From Gymnopilus junonius (taxonomy: Eukaryota; Basidiomycota; Agaricomycetes; Agaricales; Galerinaceae), in the NCBI GenBank assembly GCA_015501075.1, contig JADNYJ010000314.1, positions 1 through 37,479 of the forward strand: a stretch of DNA of 37,479 nucleotides, given 5' to 3'. Shown here in pieces: positions 1 to 10,896 of this stretch (positions are counted from its first letter, which is position 1; every line of letters starts with the position of its first letter). The notes beneath the pieces were generated by a model, which was given only the letters and a program-made list of their open reading frames with translations, did no database searches and had not been told where the DNA came from. Made by a program: the position numbers and the translations under genes.

Positions 1-984
1 GCTGTCTGAGCGAGTGGTTTACCGTCTTGGAGGATCGAGGGACTGTTCCTGGTATGCTGGCGGCTGTGATTTGCATCTTTTATCAGTACACTCAATTAGT
101 GTTCTTCCGTCTTAGGCTCCAGTATGGGGCCGCTGATTGGGACAATCGCGGCCTTCGAAGATTCCCTATGTGGTTTGTGATGTCCACCTTTTTTCGTCTC
201 GTTTTCCTTACTTGTTCATTTCAATAGGTCTCGAAAGAATTCTAACCACGCCGTTACCTTTGTAAGTTTTTTTTCCTTCTTCTCAAGTGTGATATGCTGC
301 TGTTGACGTCATTTTTTAAGTGTATACGCTGTCCACATCAGGTCAGATTTTTTCAGCGTTATTGTCAGTTGTTTCTAACACTTTGTGCATTGTTTCGCCA
401 AATAATAGGCAGTAAGTTGCCTTTGCTTCGTACCTAACACCCTCTCTAAAATCCTATATTCAATCTTTCAGCACCGTCTGGATATACCTCTTCTTTTTAC
501 CATTCCAATTAGTCACACAGTTCCAATATTATACCATCCCAGGCGTGGCCATCGCCGCCTTTATATACCTCGGATTCTTAGCGGCTGGTGAAGAAATTGA
601 ACAGCCTTTTGGTTAGTCGTTGCTATCTTCCCTCGATATTCTGACAGTCTGATTGTTATCACAAACAAAAAAAAATTAGGATACGACCATGTACGTCCTA
701 TTTTATTTCCCTTTAGTCATTACCCACACTTTATACTAATATTAATCCTAACGATCACGCAGAACGACCTCGACCTAGATCTTTTCTGCCACTCTATTAT
801 CCACAATGAACTAAAACAGCTTCGTACTACTCCTTGCCTCAATGCGTATTTCGGTCCTGAATCCAAGCCACTGCAACAACCGGTTGAAGGCAGGCATCAC
901 CCTGTACGGACACTCACTGACATTGCGACTGAACAGTTGGAGCTCAGGGAGAATGAGGGACAAGCAACAGGCTTGAGGGATTGA
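1..984 (+). CDS. Bestrophin-like (UPF0187) anion channel, 3' part
   Basis: C-terminal part of a fungal bestrophin-like membrane channel of the YneE/UPF0187 type; the family forms chloride channels. The 5' end lies outside the window. Exons I can join in frame are 3-51, 116-172, 228-261, 321-341, 472-611, 680-690 and 763-984, all with GT/AG introns. The spliced product reads through TVPG, then AFEDSLCGLERILTTP, a hydrophobic stretch containing YLFFLPFQLV and the signature GEEIEQPFGYD, followed by DLDLDLFC and a polar tail ending at TGA 982-984. The FEDS...LERILTTP and GEEIExPFGYDxNDL motifs are what identify the family. No disabling change is seen, so this is probably a working host gene. It lies tail-to-tail with the MFS remnant. 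Confidence 0.85.
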
Positions 985-1295
985 TGTAAGATAGGACTTG
1001 AGTTGCTATGGACGATGACGTTCGGGCGGTATGTACAGTACATTGTATGTGGAGGGAAACTGTCATATATCAAAACCAAAAAGATGCTTAACAGTCCAGC
1101 AGCAATTTAAAGCACCTCATACATGCCTGCTCTCCATGCATTCACCAAACTGAAGCAAGAGACAGAAAGACAAGACTGCGAGTGACTGTGGCGTAACTCT
1201 GACGAATAAGGAGAAAAATGTCTAAAAAGGGTAATGACGCCAACCAACAGCCAGGCAACCCAATAAACCTAGCTTGACTTCAGGATAAGATATTT
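985..1295. other. Intergenic, tail-to-tail
   Basis: About 310 bases between the stop codons of the bestrophin-like gene (+) and the MFS gene (-). I see no gene, repeat or RNA in it; it should hold two 3' untranslated regions. Confidence 0.5.
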
Positions 1296-1705
1296 TCATA
1301 CTTTATCCGTAATGTTAGATGGAGGAAGGACCCTTGGTACAAATTTGGATTTCCTCCTTAGCACTGGTCCGTATCTGAGTGCTCCCAAACTTTAGCCAGA
1401 AGAATGTACACGCGAATGGAACCATCACTGGAGACTTACCTAATGAGCAAGAAAGGGATGGGTATCAAAACAACAGCGAAAAATCCGAGAATTGACGAAG
1501 CCCATTGCGGGCCTAGTTTATCGTACATGTTCCCCGCAAAGAGCTGGATGAAAAGAAATACTTCAGCTGATCGACATGAGGAATAAGGAAACCCAGTACG
1601 AACAGGGAAAGCAGCTGCTGCCATACTGCGGCAAACCGTGCAGGCTGCAACGGCAGAGGCTGCAACTGATAAATATACATCAATGATATAATTATACATG
1701 CTCAA
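1296..1705 (-). pseudogene. MFS transporter, 3' fragment (DHA1-like)
   Basis: Last three exons of a major facilitator drug/H+ antiporter-like transporter: 1604-1705, 1440-1543 and 1296-1374 on the minus strand. The spliced peptide runs LSMYNYIIDVYLSVAAS, then LFAGNMYDKLGPQWASS, a hydrophobic helix ending PIPFLLIRYGP, and a basic tail with stop at 1296-1298. This matches the last two transmembrane helices of fungal polyamine/fluconazole-type MFS proteins. The exon begins right after the acceptor TCCTAG at 1706-1711. The preceding exon is not upstream of it but 13 kb away, ending at 14864. The gene is therefore split, and the other fragment carries a stop and a frameshift, so I call it a pseudogene. 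Confidence 0.8.
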
Positions 1706-1741
1706 CTAGGAGACATTCAACGTCAGTTAGCTCCTGGATGG

Positions 1742-1745
1742 CTAG
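1742..1745. repeat. CTAG target-site duplication, left copy
   Basis: CTAG directly outside the left terminal inverted repeat; the same CTAG lies outside the right repeat at 14828-14831. CTAG is palindromic, so sequence alone cannot exclude that it is the tip of the inverted repeat. The intron rebuilt from the two flanks with a single CTAG supports the duplication reading. Confidence 0.6.
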
Positions 1746-1763
1746 TACATCAGCAAAGTTGGT
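1746..1763 (+). repeat. Left terminal inverted repeat
   Basis: TACATCAGCAAAGTTGGT, the exact reverse complement of 14810-14827. It marks the left end of the 13-kb element. Confidence 0.85.
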
Positions 1764-1805
1764 TTTTTGGCCTATAGTGGATTGTAGCATCCCTGCTCGG
1801 CCCTA

Positions 1806-2374
1806 GGGTTGCCAAAGTTCAGTTCAGTTCAGTTCTTTGGCCAATTTTCCGAACTGAGAACTGAACTTCCCAGTTCAGTTCAGTTCTCAGTTCGAACTGG
1901 TTCGAACTGTTCTGAACTGGCAATGGCCAGAACATAAAATTTCCTTTCATCTGAGGCTTTGAAATAGTAGATATACTATAGATATGTCTATCTTCTATCA
2001 TTGGACATTGCTATATGTACAAAACAGTATATTATTTACTGATTTTTCAAGCATTGGGTAGTGTCATGTAACTCATGTCCTCACACAATAAATAAAATCA
2101 TTTTAAGAAATTATTTTATGTCATCTAGTGCTTGGGATTAGTGCTAAGAAGTTCTCTATACATTATGGGAATCTAATGGTAATTTTTTGATGCCAAAATA
2201 ATCACTTTTGAAGGTCAAAATTTGATAATTTTAACCACACCCAACAAACAGTTCAGTTCAGTTCGAACTGACTGGCCATAGGCCGAACTGAGAACCAGAA
2301 CTGCATATGAACTGCAGTTCAGTTCAGCCAGTTCAGGTTCGAACTGTCAGTTCTGAACTGAACTTCGGCAACCC
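1806..2374. mobile_element. 569-bp MITE with TA duplication, nested
   Basis: Terminal inverted repeats GGGTTGCCAAAGTTCAG at the left and its near complement at the right (one substitution, CTGAACTTCGGCAACCC), flanked by TA at 1804-1805 and 2375-2376. TA duplication is the hallmark of Tc1/mariner-type transposition. No coding capacity is seen, so it is a non-autonomous miniature element. Both ends are packed with GTTCAG/GAACTG units in both orientations (about 1816-1920 and 2250-2365), an unusually dense subterminal array. It is inserted in the GTAGCAC-rich left terminal region of the 13-kb element, so it arrived later. Confidence 0.8.
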
Positions 2375-2376
2375 TA

Positions 2377-2480
2377 CTGGGCCCGCCTAGCACTGCCTAG
2401 CAACGTAGCACTCCGTAGCACTACATAGCAACACATATGCCACTTTCTAGTGCTAGGTACTGTAGAGCGCAATATCTGTA
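2377..2480. repeat. Left subterminal TAGCAC array
   Basis: Multiple TAGCAC/TAGCAA units (for example around 2388-2450) with a further GTAGCAT at 1785-1791 on the other side of the nested MITE. The related array at the right end (14670-14808) carries the units mostly in inverted arrangement. In other TIR transposons such arrays bind the transposase; that role is inferred here. Confidence 0.6.
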
Positions 2481-2630
2481 GGTTTATGTGATTACTATCC
2501 TTGACTATCTGCAATTATTGAAAATGTCTCCAAGTTTTATCAGAATAAATAATCACACACTCTCCTATTGTCCCTAATTTCCCTTTTTGCAATGTAACAG
2601 AGTTGATAAAGTACATGTGCATGGTAACTA

Positions 2631-5600
2631 CTAGTTCAACGCATAGAAAAACTCCTTGTCGAAGTATTTGTTCAACCAAAATTCTGTGCTATAATGCAGA
2701 CTGTTCTCCTTGGTGAAGCACCAATCAGCCTTGGCCCCAAGATGAGGTGCGACATCTGCTAATGCCCTGAGCTGGTCTAGAGGAATAACATCACCAATAA
2801 TATCACCAGATGTGCATTTACCGTGCTTCAAAGCATGTAGGCCAGATGATGGATGTGGATGTGGTCCATGTAATGTTGGATTACCAGGATCAGGCTGCGA
2901 ATAATATCATAATGCTGAACATAACACAAGAAGCAGTCAGTGATATTCAGGAGATCAATGCTTGACCTAGCAGAAATGAGACGGAAAATGAGACGTAGAT
3001 CACAGACAACATGACCTAGAATGACTTCAAGTTCAGTCCAAATTTCATGGCTTAGTATGAGTTAATAAGGGGTGAGCATTACCTTTCAAACCACTCTTTG
3101 GCCACCTGTCCTCAGAATCGAGATTGACAATGACAGAGTCAAAAAAGCCGTGAGGCCATTGATCAGATGGGGGCGCCACGTTGATTGTTTAGGAGGGAGA
3201 ATGTCGTGGGGATAATGATAAGCAGTGGTCTGGAAGCGCATCTTCTTCCACACTTCCAGATGGGTTACTGGGAGATAACAACCAGGTTTTGCAAATCGCC
3301 TCCCTCCGACTGATCTAATGAAACCGTCCGAAGTATCATTTCTGAGATGAGCTACATAGTCAGCAATAGCAGGACAGAGATCCGGAAGATCAAATTGATT
3401 GGCAATGTCATCAACAGGCATTCGATGGATGTGTGGATCACGGGAAAGATGGAACACCATGTTGGTTGAGCTTTGGTATGTGTGGTGAGGGGAATAACTT
3501 GAACCACTCAAGGCACCTCGTTGGAGTAACTTTGCGTGATAGAAATAGTTGGTAAGTCCATGCATCGAGAAGCTAGAGCCCGGCAAGGCACCAACAGACA
3601 TGATGTAGGACAGAAGGTCTGCTGTTGTATGGATCTTGAGGTCCTGCTCTGCATTTTCATCCAACTCTTGGACATCAGCTGCATTCTCATGAACATCAGC
3701 CATCATCCCAAGGCATAACATATCATCGGGAGATTCGAAACTAAGGCCTGCAGCATGGATTGAAGTTGCGAGGTCGAAGAGCTCCAGCTTGTTGTTGCGA
3801 TCGAGGCTACAACAGATCTGTGGTTCATAGCTTTGGTTGTTCCCAGAGTGAGCAGGGTCTTTGACGAGAGGGATGTGGGCGAATTCTGTAGTATCAGCTG
3901 ACCACTGAATAGCAATGCCATTGTAATGGATGTTAGAGACAACACTTTGCAAAAATTCGAGCTTGGGAATCTCCCAATTATTAATGGGACCATTCTTTCC
4001 TCGTCATGCACCAGCTTCCAAGATTGCATCCTTGTGGGAGTGGAAGGCCTGCAATGCCTCTTGAATCTTTATGCACATGCTCTCAGTAATGACTTTTGCT
4101 TGTGTGAGATAGCAGAAATCGAGAAGAGACCGAATAGCAATGAGAAAGGAGGAAGGGACTGCATTTGCAATAACAGTAATAAGATATCATTGCATATCTC
4201 AGTGTTCACGCCCTGTAACCTGTTTTAATGAGGAGATACCCTCGTGAAAATGCCGATATCCTGTATGAGGATGGAGAATGGAGAAACAAAAATCAATTTC
4301 AGAAGCTCCAACAGCAAAGATACACCACTTGGCATCATGATCCCAAAATTGTTTATGCCAGTGATGCAAAGGTTCACTGGTAAGAAATATTGATGGATCT
4401 GACAATGCCCAGTCATGCCAAAATGGGTGATGAACACCATTAAGACAATATTTCATGGCCTCCTTCACATAGTCTTCTAAATGGTTGGGGTCGGTGTTTG
4501 CTTCAACTGCTGCCAAGCTTCGTAATGTTAGACAAGCAAGTCGAGGGGGGTGTCGGAATGCATCGCTGAACTGCTGATACATGGCCAACGTGACAGGAGA
4601 TGTCTTCCCTGCAACACCAGCAATAAGCACAGCTTCTGGAGTATCAACAATGAATGATGCGAGAGTAGTGAAGCACCATCGCATAGCACCAACAGGGTCT
4701 GCCATAAGAACACCAACTTGAGCAGCAATCTTCAAGGGCTGTAGAATGAAGTCAAGACATTCATGATAAAGGCATGATTCGAGGACACCTCATATCTTCT
4801 GTGTTCGATGAAGGAACTTTGGAACCGGAAGCAATCCAAGAAGTAAGAAAGCATGATTTGATGCCTTATTCCTAAATTCCATGTCCAAGTTAGCAAGACT
4901 GATCAAGAGAGGATGTGCAACATGTCCTCCTGTCATATTAGAGATATTGGTCTTGTCAGAAGAAAGTATGGTTCCCAGGAGTGTTGCACCAGGAGGCAAT
5001 TTGCTCTGTATGCAAATTGTAAATACAGACGAAGGAAGGACAAAGATTAGATGAACGAGCCTGCATAAACCACGCAGCGTCACCAGAGAGCCACTTGGTA
5101 TAGACTCTCATTAGCTTTTCAGCTGTTTCGAAAAGGCGGACTGGGCTGAACTTGATGTGATCTTTGAGTAAGGGGCTGTTCAGCAAGGACTCGAGGCATT
5201 CGAGGGGATTTCGATAATAAAGATGAATTGAATTCTTTGTTGGGAAAGCTGTAGGCATGGATCGATATAGCCAATGAGGGCCTGATGGGAGAATTTCGGC
5301 TCTTCCTCATAGATCCTTTGCAGTGCCAAAAGAAAGGTGCATTGTTTTGACCTTCAATTATGGTTTAGTGACACTGTGTAGGATCGAAAGAAAAGAAACA
5401 CACCAGGTCTAACTTGAGAAACTCATCAATAGCAGACATACTCAGGCTTGACCGCAGAAGAAAGGACACAAGCTGCCATTCAGACCACATTGCGAAAGGG
5501 TAGTAAAGATTTTCAGATCGCTTCTTTGCATGTTCGTCCATATCAAAGCAATCCATAAAAGTTTTCCCTTTCGCATGAACCCTAGCAGCGTCAGGGAATT

Positions 5601-5931
5601 CCTCACAGAAAAAGTTTGGAGCATTGGATTGCAGGGGATCAAAGATTGATTCCCCACACGGTTCTTGATCATCCATATCCATGTCAATATCGCCAGAGAA
5701 TGCATTCATTTCACCAGATGGAAAACTCGGAGGGTGCAGGGCTTCTGAAGGTTTAGCGATAGACGGAACACCTCGCTCCTGAGTGTTGGAGTGCTGAAAA
5801 TGTAGTACATTTTCATAGAGAAATCGGCATTTTGATTGTGGTTGATTCATATGATTGAGCACAAAGGACTCTGCTGCGAAAGGCTTGCCACACCGGGGAC
5901 AAGAGTATTTGCCATCCACTTGCTTAGGCAT
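2631..5931 (-). pseudogene. Plavaka-type transposase, decayed
   Basis: A degraded transposase of the basidiomycete Plavaka group, presumably the enzyme that once moved the 13-kb element. From the ATG at 5931 it starts with a zinc finger (CPRCGKPF...H), then SMSAIDEFLKLDLV, YYRNPLECLESLL, LGTILSSDKTNIS, VAHPLLISLAN, the core DPVGAMRWCFTTLASFIVDT, GKTSPVTLAMYQQF, PLHHWHKQFWDHDAKWC, LHPHTGYRHF, NWEIPKLEFLQSVV, IQWSADTTEFAHI and a C-terminal EFWLNKYFDKEFFYALN ending at 2631. Several introns are recognisable. In-frame TGA codons occur at 5307-5309, 4790-4792 and 4004-4006, each where the family is expected to have arginine. Reading-frame breaks lie near 3180 and 2900. The protein cannot be made intact, so any movement would need help from another copy. 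Confidence 0.85.
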
Positions 5932-6117
5932 TTTGTGGCCAGTGACAGAGTAGCCTCAATGTGATGGACATTGAATGAAGTTGAACATTGAAAGGCTAAA
6001 GCGCATGCACAGCCACATCAACCATTGAAAAGTACTGATGATTAAACATTTTGACACTGAAATACAAAAAGTACATGAAGACACGATACTATATTGCTAA
6101 AACCCACACCAGGCACC

Positions 6118-9100
6118 CTAACATCCATCACTCATCGTTGCTGGGGTCAGATACCCTTCATCACTGAGCACCTGTTTCCGGCTGACACTCCTACCATGAG
6201 ACTCATAGGTGGAGGCAGATGTTCATTGTCATCCATCGGTACCAATGCAGAAGGAGGTGCACCTTGCAAATTGTTCCAGCCTTGTCCCATGCTGCGTTGA
6301 AGACCTTCTCCATCTCCTCGGCGTCGATGTATACCCATGACCCTTCCTGGTTGTATGTCCTGGCATTGTTGAACATCAACCGGAAGTCATCACGGAAGCC
6401 TTGCACTGATTTATAGTAATTGGAACTGGCATGCTTGTGGAGGACGGAAAGGGCGATGGGTTGAGTGATGAGTTGGTAATAATCAGGGTAGTCCTTGGGT
6501 AGTCCTAAAAATGTTTTTTTGACGATGAGTATATATAAGCAATGAAAGAAGAGGAATGGGACTCGCCCGTCTATCAGGAAGTTCGCGGAAAAGTTCACAG
6601 CGTTTCCGCCCATCTCATCTTCACAGGCAAGGACCGCCTTGTAACATTCCATGAATGCTTTCTTCATCTTTTCACGGACGGCTGGAGGAATGTCAGGGCC
6701 ATTATTACCATTGGCCTTTGTTTTCCGTCATTTCTAAGAAAAGAACATGGATCAGTTCTGGATGCTTGTTCAATGGCTAAAAGACGGCTCACAGGATCAT
6801 GATCTTCATCGTCGTCATCCAGCTCAGGAGTCACAGACAGCGACTTCATGGCCCGTTTTCTCTTGGAACCAGCACTAGGCTCATAGTCATTGGCCTTGGC
6901 TTTGCCCTTCTTTGGCTTCCGTCCCCTACCATCAGCATCTGAAGCAGGTGTATTCCTGCCAGATACCTCAGCTTCTCTGAGGAGCTTGTTGTGTAAGCGA
7001 CGATCTTTCCTTTCCTTCGCACGTTCAGCGAGTTCTTGGAGATCCTCGCCCTCTTCAAGAGAATATAAAAAAGTGAAAATGAGCACATCATTACTCCCTG
7101 TGGGCGACATATAGCTTACCATAGCCCAAGCATCATCACTGAGCCCATCATTATAGCTGACAATTCTTCCTATGTTGCCCAAGACCCTCCACGACATCGT
7201 CCAACTCCTTGACCTCGAAGGGCTCATCCGCCTGATAACACTCAGGCAATTCCTCGAACTGCATGAGCGGCTGAGGTGGCTTGCCGGGTTGCCCTGTGCT
7301 CACCAACTTTCTAGAGTATCCCAGTCACGTTTCGCATCTATTTCGCGGAAAATAGCAGCCTCGGAGTCATGACTGGCAATCAACTCATTGAGTTCTCGTC
7401 GTTCATATCTCGGTCTCTTCGTTGTCTTCTTCTTGATCGGCTTCCAAGATAGAACACTGAGGGTAAAGTATGAATGCCAGTGCAACACTGTACTGGTCAA
7501 ACCACGTACCAAGAATTCCTCTTGCTCTTCCTGGGTCGACTTGTTGTCGAAGCAACCGGCTTGAATAACCTTGTCATCAAAGTCGAGCTTGTAACGAGCT
7601 CTCCGATACATGGCCTCTTCTACACTCTTCTCCATGATGAACCGCAGGATCAGCACAATTTGTGTCTGACCGATATGGTGAGTACGATCCTGGGCCTGCA
7701 AATTGGCATGAGGATTCCAATCAATATCAAAGCTATTTCAAAAAGTTAGGAACTTCTTCACTTGGGCATGGAAGCAGTAAACTCACACGATGACAGTGTC
7801 AGCAGTCTGGAGATTCAGACCAAGGCCACCTGCTCTCATTGACAAGATGAAAACATTATACTCTGAATCCTTTGCATTGAAAAGTTGTACGAAGGAAGCA
7901 TGCTCTTCAGTCTTGGTACCACCATCCAAGCAGAGATACTTCCAGCCCATCGTTTTCAAGAAGTCTTCCATGATGTCCATGACCTTGATCATTTGGAAGA
8001 AAATAAGGACCTGTGAGGGGAAGAAATGATAAGTCATTTTCTTATTGGGAAATTTCATGCAACGTACCCTATGGCCAGTTGCAAAGAACTTGGGAAGAAT
8101 ACGATTGAGAAGTTTGATCTTGCCTGTAGTCCTGACGAACTTGTCGTCGATGTAACCCCTGGGACTGATCTTGTCTTCGACGCTTCTGGAGAAGAAAGCT
8201 TGATAAATTAATGAACAAGGAGGGAAAAAAATTATGCACCAACTATCATATGCAACCACTTGATCTTACTTAAGTGAGGACGATCCTTGATGATGTACTC
8301 GTACGTGGTGAGCAAGACTTGGAACTGGCCAACTCGCAATTCTCCCTGCAGTGCACATGTTGAGCAGGATTACCCTTGTAAGCGACGACCTTGATGCTGG
8401 GCGCCCATTTTGCAAAGTCACCCGACCAATTCGTCATGGTGGAAAGAGGGACGATGACAAGATAAGGACCACATTGGTGCTTGCTTTCGATGAGGAAGGT
8501 AATTAGGGAGACAGTTTGAATGGTTTTGCCGAGACCCTAAGTGAAAGGCATTAAAAAGGGTATGAAAAGAATATAAAAAAGTCAAATTAACCATTTCGCG
8601 TGTTCCTCCTGTACATCATCTGGGCTAATTTGAGCGCCGAATGTCGCTTCATTGGCTGGACCATCTTCTTGCTCGAAGCCCTGTTCATGCATGAGCCGCC
8701 CTCATTTTGCTGGGCAATGATGGCCTGAGCAAGCAAGTCATGATAAGCATCTGTTTGCCTGAGCAAGTGGGTGATACAGTGTCCTTGGCTGTGTGTATAA
8801 GCTTCATGTAAGCCTCTTCATCGTCAGACTTGAGGGCACGCAGACGATCCTTGGCGAGCTTCTCGATACACTTCTGCTCTTCCTTCTCGGTGTGAGCATG
8901 GAAGTTGAGGACGGCACACCCAAGATGGACGATTCTGTCCTGAGCAGCACGGTTGACGGCAATAACGTCCTTTCCATGTGAACAAATGACGCCGAGTTGT
9001 TCGACGTGCTTGTGTTTGGCACACCTCTCATGCTCGAGACGCTGCTTGTGCTCTAGCTGCTCAGTCATGCAAGCATCACAAAGGTGGGCTTGCGTGTCCT

Positions 9101-9888
9101 GCGGAGGTCGAGGCGTTGAGAGGGAGCATGGAACCGTGATCAATCCTCCGTGACTTGGGCCCTCATTGCACGTTGCTTATCGAGGATGCGTGAAGAGACT
9201 TGAGTGCTCTCAATTTTCCGTGGGCAGTATTGCTGAAATGGATAAGAGCGAAGTATGGCTTGACAGAAGCCTAGGTGGGTACAGTTGATGCCTTTCGACG
9301 GGGGTTGGAACACTCGAGGAATGTCTTGTGGATGCCAGATTTCTGATAAAGTATTGACTGTAAAATATGGATCAATTCGGGAAAGATTGCATGAAAAAAA
9401 GAATGAAAAGTGACCTATGGGATGGCAATTGAGCCGTCATTATCCTTGTCATTGGTGAGCCTGTTGTCCTGCATAACATCGATGTTGGGGTCGAAACTTC
9501 CATCTCCCATGGTAGAAGGCATGGACTCGAGTTCTCGGATCCTCTGTTGGATGCAAGCAAGGCTGTGAGGCAGGCGACGTCGCCATTGCTGCTCGTTTGA
9601 GAACCCGCCTCTGGGTGTGATGGCCAAGTCATCAAACCAGCAGCAACAGCAATGAACTGCAGAAAAGAAAAAAAGGCCATGGTGCTGCTCATTTGAGAAC
9701 CTGCATCTGGGTGTGATGAGTACTAGGGGTGGCAGAGCTGGGTTGTACATGGCCATTGGTGATGGGCTGAGGATTGTTGAGAAGGGCGGCTTGACCGCGT
9801 CCTTGAAATAAGCGGTTAGCGGGTGTGGGAGGGAGAAGAATGGAAAAGGACCGACTTTATTTGAGGAGCGAGACGTAGTTGAGTTCAT
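6118..9888 (-). pseudogene. STH1: STH1/SNF2-type RSC remodeller ATPase, captured and decayed
   Basis: Copy of the ATPase subunit of the RSC/SWI-SNF chromatin remodeller, present in order but broken. Recognisable parts on the minus strand: an N-terminal NNPQPITNGHVQPSSATPS (about 9795-9720), ACIQQRIRELESMPSTMGDG (about 9555-9490), the HSA region EQLEHKQRLEHERCAKHKHV (about 9070-9010), GFEQEDGPANEATFGAQ (about 8670-8620), N-lobe [18 protein letters not shown] (about 8535-8480), C-lobe SVEDKISPRGYIDDKFV to LQTADTVIV (8196-7783), QAQDRTHHIGQTQ (about 7700), a hinge FEELPECYQADEPFEVKEL (about 7260) and a bromodomain with RLMFNNARTYNQEGSWVYI (about 6370). The C-terminal SRKQVLSDEGYLTP ends at TAG 6118-6120. 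Introns are retained, for example near 8010-8066 and 6495-6560. About 50 residues before GLGKT and about 190 residues between KWLHMI and SVEDK, which should include the DEGH Walker B box, are missing. There are several frameshifts. Confidence 0.85.
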
Positions 9889-10220
9889 TCGGAATTTCTG
9901 TTCATTTCAGTCTTTGCGGAGAAACTTTGCACGCTGGGGAAAAGAGACTGACAGGAGGGAGAGAGAATAAAGAGAGGAATCCATGTCATTTCCTGATTAG
10001 ATATAGAAAAGAGATAAACCATTCTTGAATCGATCATTCATTCAACAGACGTGTTGAGCCACGAGTAGTCACGTGAATAATGCCTTGATCGAAGATTGTC
10101 AGACTTAAGTCTTGACGTTGAACATTGAACTCCTCTTTGTTGTATTTGTAACTCTGTGAGTGGTCTTATTCACCCAGCTTGCAGAGGCTAATTATTCCTG
10201 ATAGATTCACTCCACATGCC
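9889..10220. other. Spacer between divergent genes
   Basis: About 330 bases between the 5' end of the STH1-like copy (-) and the small gene at 10221 (+). No coding feature is seen. Because the neighbours diverge it probably contains their promoters; I see no clear TATA box. Confidence 0.4.
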
Positions 10221-10646
10221 ATGCCTCATTCAGGTACTGCTAATGCCCAAGACGAAATCCACACATCCGATGCGTCCGAAGCCAACGCATCTGCTACTCA
10301 GGCTTTGGTGCGAGCAACCAGCATTTCATATTGAACATTGACAGCTAACATTTTATAGGAATGCCCACCGAGAATTAGAGACCAGGCGCATGCATATAGC
10401 ATTGTTGAGCAAGCTTTGGAGCTTCGGGAGGTCTTTTATTCTCGAAAACAAGATGCTCTTGCACGCCTGCAGAAAGCCCTTGCAGATGCTCAAATAGCAG
10501 ACACCAAGCTTTTCAACATTGAGATTCATGTTGGAAGGCTTCAACATTTTATCACCCAGTCTGGCTTTGATATCCCTCCCCCAGTCATCAAGCGGAGAAA
10601 GCTTGCAGTAACCACAGATGGAGGTATTACAGTTTACTTTCCCTGA
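10221..10646 (+). CDS. Small hypothetical protein, cargo of the 13-kb element
   Basis: Two exons, 10221-10307 and 10359-10646, joined by a 51-nt GT/AG intron, giving about 124 residues. I do not recognise a named domain. The N-terminus is polar (MPHSGTANAQDEIHTSDASE). The second exon is strongly helical with heptad spacing (IVEQALELREVFYSRKQDAL, then LQKALADAQIADTKLFNIE) and likely forms a coiled coil, followed by IPPPVIKRRKLA, which resembles a nuclear localisation signal. Unlike its neighbours it has no internal stop or frameshift. It lies inside the transposon and on the same strand as the DUF6532-type gene 250 bp downstream, so it may be an accessory protein of the element. An upstream ATG at 10216 is in another frame. 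Confidence 0.55.
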
Positions 10647-10896
10647 GGCTTTCTGCATCACTGAGGCCATGGATCTAGCACTCCACACAGTAAATGTTGG
10701 TGGTTCACAATCTCATTCCAATATTAGTGTTGTTTTAGATTAGGTCTCTTGGACACCTGGGATCCCGCCAGTTATCTTTTCCCCAGGCCCTTTGCTGCTT
10801 TTCAGTACTCCACCCTCCTTCACACTTGATATCATTCTTTTGGTCCTGCTACTTGTGTATCCCTGCTTATAAAATGTATGATTACCAGCCGCTGCT

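Noticed and set aside
4735..5300. A separate small gene between the two large transposase pieces
   Set aside because: The peptides match the expected middle of the Plavaka-type transposase in order, broken by an intron and by TGA codons.
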